DNA from: Chaenocephalus aceratus
Lineage: Eukaryota > Chordata > Actinopteri > Perciformes > Channichthyidae
NCBI GenBank assembly: GCA_023974075.1
Contig: JAMFTG010000501.1
Location: forward strand, 62,001 to 126,000
DNA: 64,000 bases
Reading direction: 5' to 3'
The first letter of the stretch is position 1. Each line of letters starts with the position of its first letter. Below, piece after piece: positions 44,999 to 58,400 of the stretch. The notes beneath the pieces are model-generated. The model made no database searches and was not told the origin of the DNA. It saw only the letters and a program-made list of their open reading frames with translations. A program made the position numbers and the translations under genes.

Positions 44999-47900
44999 CC
45001 AGTGTAAAGACTTCAGAACAGGAGTGATGTGATCCACTTTCTTAGTGTTAGTGAGGAACCAGTGTAAAGACCTCAGAACTGGACTGATCCACTTTCATAG
45101 TGTTAGTGAGGAATCAGTGTAAAGACTTAAGAACAGGAGTGATGTGATCCACTTTCTTAGTGTTAGTGAGGAACCAGTGTAAAGACCTAAGAACTGGACT
45201 GATCCACTTTCCTAGTGTTAGTGAGGAACCAGTTCAAAGACCTCAGAACTGGACTGATCCACTTTCTTAGTGTTAGTGAGGAACCAGTGTAAAGACCTCA
45301 GAACTGGACTGATCCACTTTCTTAGTGTTAGTGAGGAACCAGTGTAAAGACCTCAGAACTGGACTGATCCACTTTCCTAGTGTTAGTGAGGAACCAGTTT
45401 AAAGACCTCAGAACTGGACTGATCCACTTTCTTAGTGTTAGTGAGGAACCAGTGTAAAGACTTCAGAACAGGAGTGATGTGATCCACTTTCTTAGTGTTA
45501 GTGAGGAACCAGTGTAAATACTTAAGAACTGGACTGATCCACTTTCATAGTGTTAGTGAGGAATCAGTTTAAAGACCTCAGAAATGGACTGATCCACTTT
45601 CTAAGTGTTGGTGAGGAACCAGTGAAAATAATTAAGAACTGGACTGATCCACTTTCCTAGTGTTAGTGAGGAAACAGTTTAAAGACTTCAGAACAGGAGT
45701 GATGTGATCCACTTTCTTAGTGTTAGTGAGGAACCAGTGTAGATACTTAAGAACTGGACTGATCCACTTTCATAGTGTTAGTGAGGAATCAGTTTAAAGA
45801 CCTCAGAAATGGACTGATCCACTTTCTAAGTTTTGGTGAGGAACCAGTGTAAATACCTCAGAACTGGACTGATCCACTTTCTTAGTGTTAGTGAGAAACC
45901 AGTGTAAAGACTTCATAACAGGAGTGATGTGATCCACTTTCTTCGTGTTAGTGAGGAACCAGTGTAACGACTTAAGAACTGGACTGATCCACTTCCCTAG
46001 TGTTAGTGAGGAACCAGTTTAAAGACCTCAGAACTGGACTGATCCACTTTCTTAGTGTTAGTGAGGAACCAGTGTAAAGACTTCAGAACAGGAGTGATGT
46101 GATCCACTTTCTTAGTGTTAGTGAGGAACCAGTGTAAAGACTTAAGAACTGGACTGATCCACTTTCCTAGTGTTAGTGAGGAACCAGTTTAAAGACCTCA
46201 GAACTGGACTGATCCACTTTCTTAGTGTTAGTGAGGAACCAGTGTAAAGACTTCAGAACAGGAGTGATGTGATCCACTTTCTTAGTGTTAGTGAGGAACC
46301 AGTGTAAATACTTAAGAACTGGACTGATCCACTTTCATAGTGTCAGTGAGGAATCCGTTTAAAGACCTCAGAAATGGACTGATCCACTTTCTAAGTGTTG
46401 GTGAGGAACCAGTGTAAAGACCTCAGAACTGGACTGATCCACTTTCTTAGTGTTAGTGAGGAACCAGTGTAAAGACTTCAGAACAGGAGTGATGTGATCC
46501 ACTTTCTTAGTGTTAGTGAGGAACCAGTGTAAAGACTTAAGAACTGGACTGATCCACTTTCATAGTGTTAGTGAGGAACCAGTGTAAATACTTAAGAACT
46601 GGACAGATCCACTTTCATAGTGTTAGTGAGGAATCCGTTTAAAGACCTCAGAACTGGACTGATCCACTTTCTTAGTGTTAGTGAGGAACCAGTGTAAAGA
46701 CCTAAGAACTGGACTGATCCACTTTCCTAGTGTTAGTGAGGAACCAGTTCAAAGACCTCAGAACTGGACTGATCCACTTTCTTAGTGTTAGTGAGGAACC
46801 AGTGTAAAGACCTCAGAACTGGACTGATCCACTTTCTTAGTGTTAGTGAGGAACCAGTGTAAAGACCTCAGAACTGGACTGATCCACTTTCCTAGTGTTA
46901 GTGAGGAACCAGTTTAAAGACCTCAGAACTGGACTGATCCACTTTCTTAGTGTTAGTGAGGAACCAGTGTAAAGACTTCAGAACAGGAGTGATGTGATCC
47001 ACTTTCTTAGTGTTAGTGAGGAACCAGTGTAAATACTTAAGAACTGGACTGATCCACTTTCATAGTGTTAGTGAGGAATCAGTTTAAAGACCTCAGAAAT
47101 GGACTGATCCACTTTCTAAGTGTTGGTGAGGAACCAGTGAAAATAATTAAGAACTGGACTGATCCACTTTCCTAGTGTTAGTGAGGAAACAGTTTAAAGA
47201 CTTCAGAACAGGAGTGATGTGATCCACTTTCTTAGTGTTAGTGAGGAACCAGTGTAGATACTTAAGAACTGGACTGATCCACTTTCATAGTGTTAGTGAG
47301 GAATCAGTTTAAAGACCTCAGAAATGGACTGATCCACTTTCTAAGTTTTGGTGAGGAACCAGTGTAAATACCTCAGAACTGGACTGATCCACTTTCTTAG
47401 TGTTAGTGAGGAACCAGTGTAAAGACTTCAGAACAGGAGTGATGTGATCCACTTTCTTCGTGTTAGTGAGGAACCAGTGTAAAGACCTCAGAACTGGACG
47501 GATCCACTTTCATAGTGTTAGTGAGGAATCAGTGTAAAGACTTCAGAACAGGAGTGATGTGATCCACTTTCTTAGTGTTAGTGAGGAACCAGTGTAACAA
47601 CTTAAGAACTGGACTGATCCACTTTCCTAGTGTTAGTGAGGAACCAGTTTAAAGACCTCAGAACTGGACTGATCCACTTTCTTAGTGTTAGTGAGGAACC
47701 AGTGTAAAGACTTCAGAACAGGAGTGATGTGATCCACTTTCTTAGTGTTAGTGAGGAACCAGTGTAAATACTTAAGAACTGGACTGATCCACTTTCATAG
47801 TGTCAGTGAGGAATCCGTTTAAAGACCTCAGAAATGGACTGATCCACTTTCTAAGTGTTGGTGAGGAACCAGTGTAAAGACCTCAGAACTGGACTGATCC

Positions 47901-49515
47901 ACTTTCTTAGTGTTAGTGAGGAACCAGTGTAAAGACTTCAGAACAGGAGTGATGTGATCCACTTTCTTAGTGTTAGTGAGGAACCAGTGTAAAGACTTAA
48001 GAACTGGACTGATCCACTTTCATAGTGTTAGTGAGGAACCAGTGTAAATACTTAAGAACTGGACAGATCCACTTTCATAGTGTTAGTGAGGAATCCGTTT
48101 AAAGACCTCAGAACTGGACTGATCCACTTTCTTAGTGTTAGTGAGGAACCAGTGTAAAGACTTCAGAACAGGAGTGATGTGATCCACTTTCTTAGTGTTA
48201 GTGAGGAACCAGTGTAAAGACCTCAGAACTGGACTGATCCACTTTCCTAGTGTTAGTGAGGAACCAGTGTAAAGACTTAAGAACTGGACTGATCCACTTT
48301 CCTAGTGTTAGTGAGGAACCAGTTTAAAGACCTCAGCACTGGACTGATCCACTTTCTTAGTGTTAGTGAGGAACCAGTGTAAAGACCTCAGAACTGGACT
48401 GATCCACTTTCTTAGTGTTAGTGAAGAACCAGTGTAAAGACCTCAGAACTGGACTGATCCACGTTCTTAGTGTTAGTGAGGAACCCGTGTAAAGACCTCA
48501 GAACTGGACTGATCCACTTTCTTAGTGTTAGTGAGCAACCAGTGTAAAGACTTCAGAACAGGAGTGATGTGATCCACTTTCTTAGTGTTAGTGAGGAATC
48601 AGTGTAAATACTTAAGAACTGGACTGATCCACTTTCCTAGTGTTAGTGAGGAACCAGTTTAAAGACCTCAGAACTGGGCTGATCCACTTTCTTAGTGTTA
48701 GTGAGGAACCAGTGTAAAGACCTCGGAACTGGACTGATCCACTTTCTTAGTGTTAGTGAGGAACCAGTGTAAAGACTTCAGAACAGGAGTGATGTGATCC
48801 ACTTTCTTAGTGTTAGTGAGGAATCAGTGTAAAGACTTAAGAACTGGACTGATCCACTTTCCTAGTGTTAGTGAGGAACCAGTTTAAAGACCTCAGAACT
48901 GGGCTGATCCACTTTCTTAGTGTTAGTGAGAAACCAGTGTAAAGACCTCGGAACTGGACTGATCCACTTTCTTAGTGTCAGTGAGGAACCAGTGTAAAGA
49001 CTTCAGAACAGGAGTGATGTGATCCACTTTCTTAGTGTTAGTGAGGAATCAGTGTAAAAACTTAAGAACTGGACTGATCCACTTTCCTAGTGTTAGTGAG
49101 GAACCAGTTTAAAGACCTCAGAACTGGACTAATCCACTTTCTTAGTGTTAGTGAGGAATCAGTTTAAAGACCTCAGAAATTGACTGATCCACTTTCTAAG
49201 TGTTGGTGAGGAACCAGTGTAAATACCTCAGAACTGGACTGATCCACTTTCTTAGTGTTAGTGAGGAACCAGTGTAAATACTTCAGAACTGGACTGATAC
49301 ACTTTCATAGTGTTAGTGAGGAATCAGTTTAAAGACCTCAGAAATTGACTGATCCACTTTCTAAGTGTTGGTGAGGAACCTGTGTAAAGACCTCAGAACT
49401 GGACTGATCCACTTTCTTAGTGTTAGTGAGGAACCAGTGTAAAGACTTAAGAACTGGACTGATCCACTTTCCTAGTGTTAGTGAAGAACCAGTTTAAAGA
49501 CCTCAAAACTGGACC
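44999..49515 (-). repeat. Satellite array 7 (about 4.5 kb)
   Basis: The first eight monomers match arrays 3 and 5, then the order departs near 45449. It contains diverged monomers (GTGAAAATAATTAAG, GTAGATACTTAAG, CTAAGTTTTGG) and an internal duplication offset by about 1515 bp (the CCTAAGAACTGG/TTCAAAG pair at 45181 recurs at 46696). Confidence 0.93.
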
Positions 49516-50383
49516 TCAGACTTCTACTCCTCTACCTTTTGAAGCAAACATTGTACTTTTCTACTCACTACATTTATTTGTCAAATCAATAGAAAACGAA
49601 ATCAACTTATACATTATGATTTACTATTATACAACTATTACAATGATAAACAGATGAATGGAGCAATAATTGTAACCATGTGATAAAATATCTATATATT
49701 ATCCCAAAAAGGGTCACTTCTGAAAAGTATGTACTTTGAGATGCTACTTTATATTTGTACTCCTTTCAGAGGCGAATATTGTACTTTTTACTCCACGACA
49801 TTTATTTAATACTCATAGTTACTTTGTTCATATATAAATACTGTACATGATATGCTGATATTGTATAATGCAGTGCTGTATGAATACACTACACAGTATT
49901 TCAAGTATCTACAATTTGTCCACACTGACAAACTGCAAAACTAAAATACTTACATATCTGGGATGAAAACAGGGTTATAATAACCTTAATAATAATGCTT
50001 TGTAAAGTGCAATTATGTTTAACAAGTACTTTTGATGCTTGAAGTACATTTAACTGATAATACATCTGTACTTTATATTATTCTGAAATGAGTCACCCAG
50101 GAATATTTGTGTAATCTGTTTTAAAGACAAAGAAGCTTGTCTTAGTAACTAACTTACATTTTTGTTTTACTTTGTTTGAGATGAACAGGGACATACACCA
50201 GGTTAATGATTAGACACGGTAACATTTCCACACTGAGTAAACCTGAAAGTGAAGGAAAGATTGCTGCTTTTATCACATTTATAACCGCCCTAAAACTCAA
50301 AGTTCTTTAACTCAATATGTTTTATCAAGATGACCTGACAGTTTTACACCAATATAAAACAATGTATTTATCTTTGTTGCTAT
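49516..50383. repeat. Cassette insert 7
   Basis: Mosaic markers: GAAGC and TTTCAAG as in insert 2, but GCTATGC and ATCGATT as in insert 1. Private changes TATCCCAAAA (shared with insert 8) and CTACAATTTG. Confidence 0.85.
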
Positions 50384-50915
50384 GCAAGACACGTTTATCG
50401 ATTCAGCCCATTTCAAGGAAATTCAAAGTGCTTTACAAAAAATACATTGAAAGCATTTAGACATAGTGCAACAGAAACAAAACATAGAATGACATTTAAG
50501 TTTAAAACGGTCATTAAAAAGCTAAGAGAATACAAATAAAACAATCTAGAAAAGGATAAAACAGGTTTAAAATACATTCATATAAGTTACAGTGCCGTGT
50601 AAGATGTGAATGGTTATTTAAAAAAGGTTTCTGAAAATAGAATAGTGGCCTAGATTTAAAAGTAGTAAGAGTTGCAGCGGACCTGCAGGTTTCTGGGAGT
50701 TTGTTCCAGATATTTGGAGCATAATAACTGAACGCTGCTTCTCCATGTTTAGTTCTGACTCTGGGGACAGGAAGCTGACCAGTCCCTGAAGACCTGAGAG
50801 ATCTGGATGGTTCATCATTTAGCAGGAGGTCAGTAATGTATTTTGGGCCTAAACCATTCAGTGCTTTATAAACCAGCAGCAGTATTTTGAAATGTATTCT
50901 TAGACACACAGGAAG
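50384..50915 (-). mobile_element. L2 LINE fragment 7
   Basis: Gln-type with private substitutions (N-N-H-S-H and P-F-L-D-C). The open frame continues 5' into the satellite as LTNTKKVDHI preceded by NWF, so it crosses a monomer junction in frame. Confidence 0.9.
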
Positions 50916-53900
50916 CCAGTGTAAAGACTTCAGAACAGGAGTGATGTGATCCACTTTCTTAGTGTTAGTGAGGAACCAGTTCAAAGACCTCAGAACTGGA
51001 CTGATCCACTTTCTTAGTGTTAGTGAGGAACCAGTGTAAAGACCTCAGAACTGGACTGATCCACTTTCCTAGTGTTAGTGAGGAACCAGTTTAAAGACCT
51101 CAGAACTGGACTGATCCACTTTCTTAGTGTTAGTGAGGAACCAGTGTAAAGACTTCAGAACAGGAGTGATGTGATCCACTTTCTTAGTGTTAGTGAGGAA
51201 CCAGTGTAAATACTTAAGAACTGGACTGATCCACTTTCATAGTGTTAGTGAGGAATCAGTTTAAAGACCTCAGAAATGGACTGATCCACTTTCTAAGTGT
51301 TGGTGAGGAACCAGTGAAAATAATTAAGAACTGGACTGATCCACTTTCCTAGTGTTAGTGAGGAAACAGTTTAAAGACTTCAGAACAGGAGTGATGTGAT
51401 CCACTTTCTTAGTGTTAGTGAGGAACCAGTGTAGATACTTAAGAACTGGACTGATCCACTTTCATAGTGTTAGTGAGGAACCAGTTTAAAGACCTCAGAA
51501 CTGGACTGATCCACTTTCTTAGTGTTAGTGAGGAACCAGTGTAAAGACTTCAGAACAGGAGTGATGTGATCCACTTTCTTAGTGTTAGTGAGGAACCAGT
51601 GTAAAGACTTAAGAACTGGACTGATCCACTTTCCTAGTGTTAGTGAGGAACCAGTGTAAAGACCTCAGAACTGGACTGATCCACTTTCCTAGTGTTAGTG
51701 AGGAACCAGTGTAAAGACTTAAGAACTGGACTGATCCACTTTCCTAGTGTTAGTGAGGAACCAGTTTAAAGACCTCAGCACTGGACTGATCCACTTTCTT
51801 AGTGTTAGTGAGGAACCAGTGTAAAGACCTCAGAACTGGACTGATCCACTTTCTTAGTGTTAGTGAAGAACCAGTGTAAAGACCTCAGAACTGGACTGAT
51901 CCACATTCTTAGTGTTAGTGAGGAACCGGTGTAAAGACCTCAGAACTGGACTGATCCACTTTCTTAGTGTTAGTGAGGAACCAGTGTAAAGACCTCAGAA
52001 CTGGACTGATCCACTTTCTTAGTGTTAGTGAGGAACCAGTGTAAAGACTTCAGAACAGGAGTGATGTGATCCACTTTCTTAGTGTTAGTGAGGAATCAGT
52101 GTAAATACTTAAGAACTGGACTGATCCACTTTCCTAGTGTTAGTGAGGAACCAGTTTAAAGACCTCAGAACTGGGCTGATCCACTTTCTTAGTGTTAGTG
52201 AGAAACCAGTGTAAAGACCTCGGAACTGGACTGATCCACTTTCTTAGTGTCAGTGAGGAACCAGTGTAAAGACTTCAGAACAGGAGTGATGTGATCCACT
52301 TTCTTAGTGTTAGTGAGGAATCAGTGTAAAGACTTAAGAACTGGACTGATCCACTTTCCTAGTGTTAGTGAGGAACCAGTTTAAAGACCTCAGAACTGGA
52401 CTAATCCACTTTCTTAGTGTTAGTGAGGAATCAGTTTAAAGACCTCAGAAATGGACTGATCCACTTTCTAAGTGTTGGTGAGGAACCTGTGTAAAGACCT
52501 CAGAACTGGACTGATCCACTTTCTTAGTGTTAGTGAGGAACCAGTGTAAAGACTTCAGAACTGGAATGATCCACTTTCTTAGTGTTAGTGAGGAACCAGT
52601 GTAAAGACTTTAGAACAGGAGTGATGTGATCCACTTTCCTAGTGTTAGTGAGGAACCAGTATAAAGACCTCAGAACTGGACTGATCCACTTTCCTAGTGT
52701 TAGTGAGGAACCAGTGTAAAGACCTCAGAACTGGAATGATCCACTTTCTTAGTGTTAGTGAGAAACCAGTGTAAAGACTTCAGAACAGGAGTGATGTGAT
52801 CCACTTTCCTAGTGTTAGTGAGGAACCAGTGTAAAGACTTCAGAACTGGACTGACCCACTTTCATAGTGTTAGTGAGGAATCAGTGTAAAGACTTCAGAA
52901 CAGGACTGATCCACTTTCTTAGTGTTAGTGAGGAACCAGTGTAACGACTTAAGAACTGGACTGATCCACTTTCCTAGTGTTAGTGAGGAACCAGTTTAAA
53001 GACCTCAGAACTGGACTGATCCACTTTCTTAGTGTTAGTGAGGAACCAGTTTAAAGACTTCAGAACTGGACTGATCCACTTTCCTAGTGTTAGTGAGGAA
53101 CCAGTGTAAAGACTTCAGAACAGGAGTGATGTGATCCACTTTCTTAGTGTTAGTGAGGAACCAGTGTAAAGACTTAAGAACTGGACTGATCCACTTTCCT
53201 AGTGTTAGTGAGGAACCAGTTTAAAGACCTCAGAACTGGGCTGATCCACTTTCTTAGTGTTAGTGAGGAACCAGTGTAAAGACCTCGGAACTGGACTGAT
53301 CCACTTTCTTAGTGTTAGTGAGGAACCAGTGTAAAGACTTCAGAACAGGAGTGATGTGATCCACTTTCTTAGTGTTAGTGAGGAATCAGTGTAAAGACTT
53401 AAGAACTGGACTGATCCACTTTCCTAGTGTTAGTGAGGAACCAGTTTAAAGACCTCAGAACTGGGCTGATCCACTTTCTTAGTGTTAGTGAGAAACCAGT
53501 GTAAAGACCTCGGAACTGGACTGATCCACTTTCTTAGTGTCAGTGAGGAACCAGTGTAAAGACTTCAGAACAGGAGTGATGTGATCCACTTTCTTAGTGT
53601 TAGTGAGGAATCAGTGTAAAGACTTAAGAACTGGACTGATCCACTTTCCTAGTGTTAGTGAGGAACCAGTTTAAAGACCTCAGAACTGGACTAATCCACT
53701 TTCTTAGTGTTAGTGAGGAATCAGTTTAAAGACCTCAGAAATTGACTGATCCACTTTCTAAGTGTTGGTGAGGAATCAGTGTAAATACCTCAGAACTGGA
53801 CTGATCCACTTTCTTAGTGTTAGTGAGGAACCAGTGTAAATACTTCAGAACTGGACTGATACACTTTCATAGTGTTAGTGAGGAATCAGTTTAAAGACCT

Positions 53901-54077
53901 CAGAAATGGACTGATCCACTTTCTAAGTGTTGGTGAGGAACCTGTGTAAAGACCTCAGAACTGGACTGATCCACTTTCTTAGTGTTAGTGAGGAACCAGT
54001 GTAAAGACTTAAGAACTGGACTGATCCACTTTCCTAGTGTTAGTGAAGAACCAGTTTAAAGACCTCAAAACTGGACT
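50916..54077 (-). repeat. Satellite array 8 (about 3.2 kb)
   Basis: Begins L then S with TTCAAAG. It shares the diverged monomer series of array 7 (GAAAATAATTAAG at about 51317) and GGGCTGATCC monomers with arrays 7 and 9. Confidence 0.93.
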
Positions 54078-54945
54078 TCAGACTTCTACTCCTCTACCTT
54101 TTGAAGCAAACATTGTACTTTTCTACTCACTACATTTATTTGTCAAATCAATAGAAAACGAAATCAACTTATACATTATGATTTACTATTATACAACTAT
54201 TACAATGATAAACAGATGAATGGAGCAATAATTGTAACCATGTGATAAAATATCTATATATTATCCCAAAAAGGGTCACTTCTGAAAAGTATGTACTTTG
54301 AGATGCTACTTTATATTTGTACTCCTTTCAGAGGCGAATATTGTACTTTTTACTCCACGACATTTATTTAATACTCATAGTTACTTTGTTCATATATAAA
54401 TACTGTACATGATATGCTGATATTGTATAATGCAGTGCTGTATGAATACACTACACAGTATTTGAAGTATCTACATTTTGTCCACACTGACAAACTGCAA
54501 AACTAAAATACTTACATATCTGGGATGAAAACAGGGTTATAATAACCTTAATAATAATGCTTTGTAAAGTGCAATTATGTTTAACAAGTACTTTTGATGC
54601 TTGAAGTACATTTAACTGATAATACATCTGTACTTTATATTATTCTGAAATGAGTCACCCAGGAATATTTGTGTAATCTGTTTTAAAGACAAAGAAGCTT
54701 GTCTTAGTAACTAACTTACATTTTTGTTTTACTTTGTTTGAGATGAACAGGGACATACACCAGGTTAATGATTAGACACGGTAACATTTCCACACTGAGT
54801 AAACCTGAAAGTGAAGGAAAGATTGCTGCTTTTATCACATTTATAACCGCCCTAAAACTCAAAGTTCTTTAACTCAATATGTTTTATCAAGATGACCTGA
54901 CAGTTTTACACCAATATAAAACAATGTATTTATCTTTGTTGCTAT
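54078..54945. repeat. Cassette insert 8
   Basis: Mosaic: GAAGC as insert 2, TTTGAAG, GCTATGC and ATCGATT as insert 1, and TATCCCAAAA as insert 7. Confidence 0.85.
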
Positions 54946-55477
54946 GCAAGACACGTTTATCGATTCAGCCCATTTCAAGGAAATTCAAAGTGCTTTACAA
55001 AAAATACATTGAAAGCATTTAGACATAGTGCAACAGAAACAAAACATAGAATGACATTTAAGTTTAAAACGGTCATTAAAAAGCTAAGAGAATACAAATA
55101 AAACAATCTAAAATAGGATAAAACAGGTTTAAAATACATTCATATAAGTTACAGTGCCGTGTAAGATGTGAATGGCTATTTAAAAAAGGTTTCTGAAAAT
55201 AGAATAGTGGCCTAGATTTAAAAGTAGTAAGAGTTGCAGCGGACCTGCAGGTTTCTGGGAGTTTGTTCCAGATATTTGGAGCATAATAACTGAACGCTGC
55301 TTCTCCATGTTTAGTTCTGACTCTGGGGACAGGAAGCTGACCAGTCCCTGAAGACCTGAGAGATCTGGATGGTTCATCATTTAGCAGGAGGTCAGTAATG
55401 TATTTTGGGCCTAAACCATTCAGTGCTTTATAAACCAGCAGCAGTATTTTGAAATGTATTCTTAGACACACAGGAAG
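54946..55477 (-). mobile_element. L2 LINE fragment 8
   Basis: Gln-type. Its open frame extends 5' through one full L monomer into a second monomer. Confidence 0.9.
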
Positions 55478-58400
55478 CCAGTGTAAAGACTTCAGAACAG
55501 GAGTGATGTGATCCACTTTCTTAGTGTTAGTGAGGAACCAGTTCAAAGACCTCAGCACTGGACTGATCCACTTTCTTAGTGTTAGTGAGGAACCAGTGTA
55601 AAGACCTCAGAACTGGACTGATCCACTTTCCTAGTGTTAGTGAGGAACCAGTTTAAAGACCTCAGAACTGGACTGATCCACTTTCTTAGTGTTAGTGAGG
55701 AACCAGTGTAAAGACTTCAGAATAGGAGTGATGTGATCCACTTTCTTAGTGTTAGTGAGGAACCAGTGTAAATACTTAAGAACTGGACTGATCCACTTTC
55801 ATAGTGTTAGTGAGGAATCAGTTTAAAGACCTCAGAAATGGACTGCTCCACTTTCTAAGTGTTGGTGAGGAACCAGTGAAAATAATTAAGAACTGGACTG
55901 ATCCACTTTCCTAGTGTTAGTGAGGAAACAGTTTAAAGACTTCAGAATAGGAGTGATGTGATCCACTTTCTTAGTGTTAGTGAGGAACCAGTGTAGATAC
56001 TTAAGAACTGGACTGATCCACTTTCATAGTGTTAGTGAGGAATCAGTTTAAAGACCTCAGAAATGGACTGATCCACTTTCTAAGTTTTGGTGAGGAACCA
56101 GTGTAAATACCTCAGAACTGGACTGATCCACTTTCTTAGTGTTAGTGAGGAACCAGTGTAAAGACTTCAGAACAGGAGTGATGTGATCCACTTTCTTCGT
56201 GTTAGTGAGGAACCAGTGTAAAGACCTCAGAACTGGACTGATCCACTTTCATAGTGTTAGTGAGGAATCAGTGTAAAGACTTCAGAACAGGAGTGATGTG
56301 ATCCACTTTCTTAGTGTTAGTGAGGAATCAGTGTAACGACTTAAGAACTGGACTGATCCACTTTCCTAGTGTTAGTGAGGAACCAGTGTAAAGACTTAAG
56401 AACTGGACTGATCCACTTTCCTAGTGTTAGTGAGGAACCAGTTTAAAGACCTCAGAACTGGACTGATCCACTTTCTTAGTGTTAGTGAGGAACCAGTGTA
56501 AAGACTTCAGAACAGGAGTGACGTGATCCACTTTCTTAGTGTTGGTGAGGAACCAGTGTAAAGACCTCAGAACTGGACTGATCCACTTTCCTAGTGTTAG
56601 TGAGGAACCAGTGTAAAGACTTAAGAACTGGACTGATCCACTTTCCTAGTGTTAGTGAGGAACCAGTTTAAAGACCTCAGCACTGGACTGATCCACTTTC
56701 TAAGTGTTGGTGAGGAACCTGTGTAAAGACCTCAGAACTGGACTGATCCACTTTCTTAGTGTTAGTGAGGAACCAGTGTAAAGACTTCAGAACAGGAGTG
56801 ATGTGATCCACTTTCCTAGTGTTAGTGAGGAACCAGTGTAAAGACCTCAGAACTGGACTGATCCACTTTCCTAGTGTTAGTGAGGAACCAGTGTAAAGAC
56901 CTCAGAACTGGACTGATCCACTTTCCTAGTGTTAGTGAGGAACCAGTGTAAAGACCTCAGAACTGGAATGATCCACTTTCTTAGTGTTAGTGAGAAACCA
57001 GTGTAAAGACTTCAGAACAGGAGTGATGTGATCCACTTTCCTAGTGTTAGTGAGGAACCAGTGTAAAGACTTCAGAACTGGACTGACCCACTTTCATAGT
57101 GTTAGTGAGGAATCAGTGTAAAGACTTCAGAACAGGACTGATCCATTTCTTAGTGTTAGTGAGGAACCAGTGTAACGACTTAAGAACTGGACTGATCCAC
57201 TTTCCTAGTGTTAGTGAGGAACCAGTTTAAAGACCTCAGAACTGGACTGATCCACTTTCTTAGTGTTAGTGAGGAACCAGTTTAAAGACTTCAGAACTGG
57301 ACTGATCCACTTTCCTAGTGTTAGTGAGGAACCAGTGTAAAGACTTCAGAACAGGAGTGATGTGATCCACTTTCTTAGTGTTAGTGAGGAACCAGTGTAA
57401 AGACTTAAGAACTGGACTGATCCACTTTCCTAGTGTTAGTGAGGAACCAGTTTAAAGACCTCAGAACTGGACTGATCCACTTTCTTAGTGTTAGTGAGGA
57501 ACCAGTGTAAAGACTTCAGAACAGGAGTGATGTGATCCACTTTCTTAGTGTTAGTGAGGAACCAGTGTAAATACTTAAGAACTGCACTGATCCACTTTCA
57601 TAGTGTTAGTGAGGAATCCGTTTAAAGACCTCAGAAATGGACTGATCCACTTTCTAAGTGTTGGTGAGGAACCTGTGTAAAGACCTCAGAACTGGACTGA
57701 TCCACTTTCTTAGTGTTAGTGAGGAACCAGTGTAAAGACTTCAGAACTGGACTGATCCACTTTCTTAGTGTTAGTGAGGAACCAGTGTAAAGACCTCAGA
57801 ACTGGACTGATCCACTTTCTTAGTGTTAGTGAGGAACCAGTGTAAAGACTTAGTGGAACCAGTGTAAAGACCTCAGAACTGGACTGATCCACTTTCCTAG
57901 TGTTAGTGAGGAACCAGTGTAAAGACCTCAGAACTGGACTGATCCACTTTCCTAGTGTTAGTGAGGAACCAGTTTAAAGACCTCAGCACTGGACTGATCC
58001 ACTTTCTTAGTGTTAGTGAGGAACCAGTGTAAAGACCTCAGAACTGGACTGATCCACTTTCTTAGTGTTAGTGAAGAACCAGTGTAAAGACCTCAGAACT
58101 GGACTGATCCACGTTCTTAGTGTTAGTGAGGAACCAGTGTAAAGACCTCAGAACTGGACTGATCCACTTTCTTAGTGTTAGTGAGGAACCAGTGTAAAGA
58201 CCTCAGAACTGGACTGATCCACTTTCTTAGTGTTAGTGAGGAACCAGTGTAAAGACTTCAGAACAGGAGTGATGTGATCCACTTTCTTAGTGTTAGTGAG
58301 GAATCAGTGTAAATACTTAAGAACTGGACTGATCCACTTTCCTAGTGTTAGTGAGGAACCAGTTTAAAGACCTCAGAACTGGGCTGATCCACTTTCTTAG

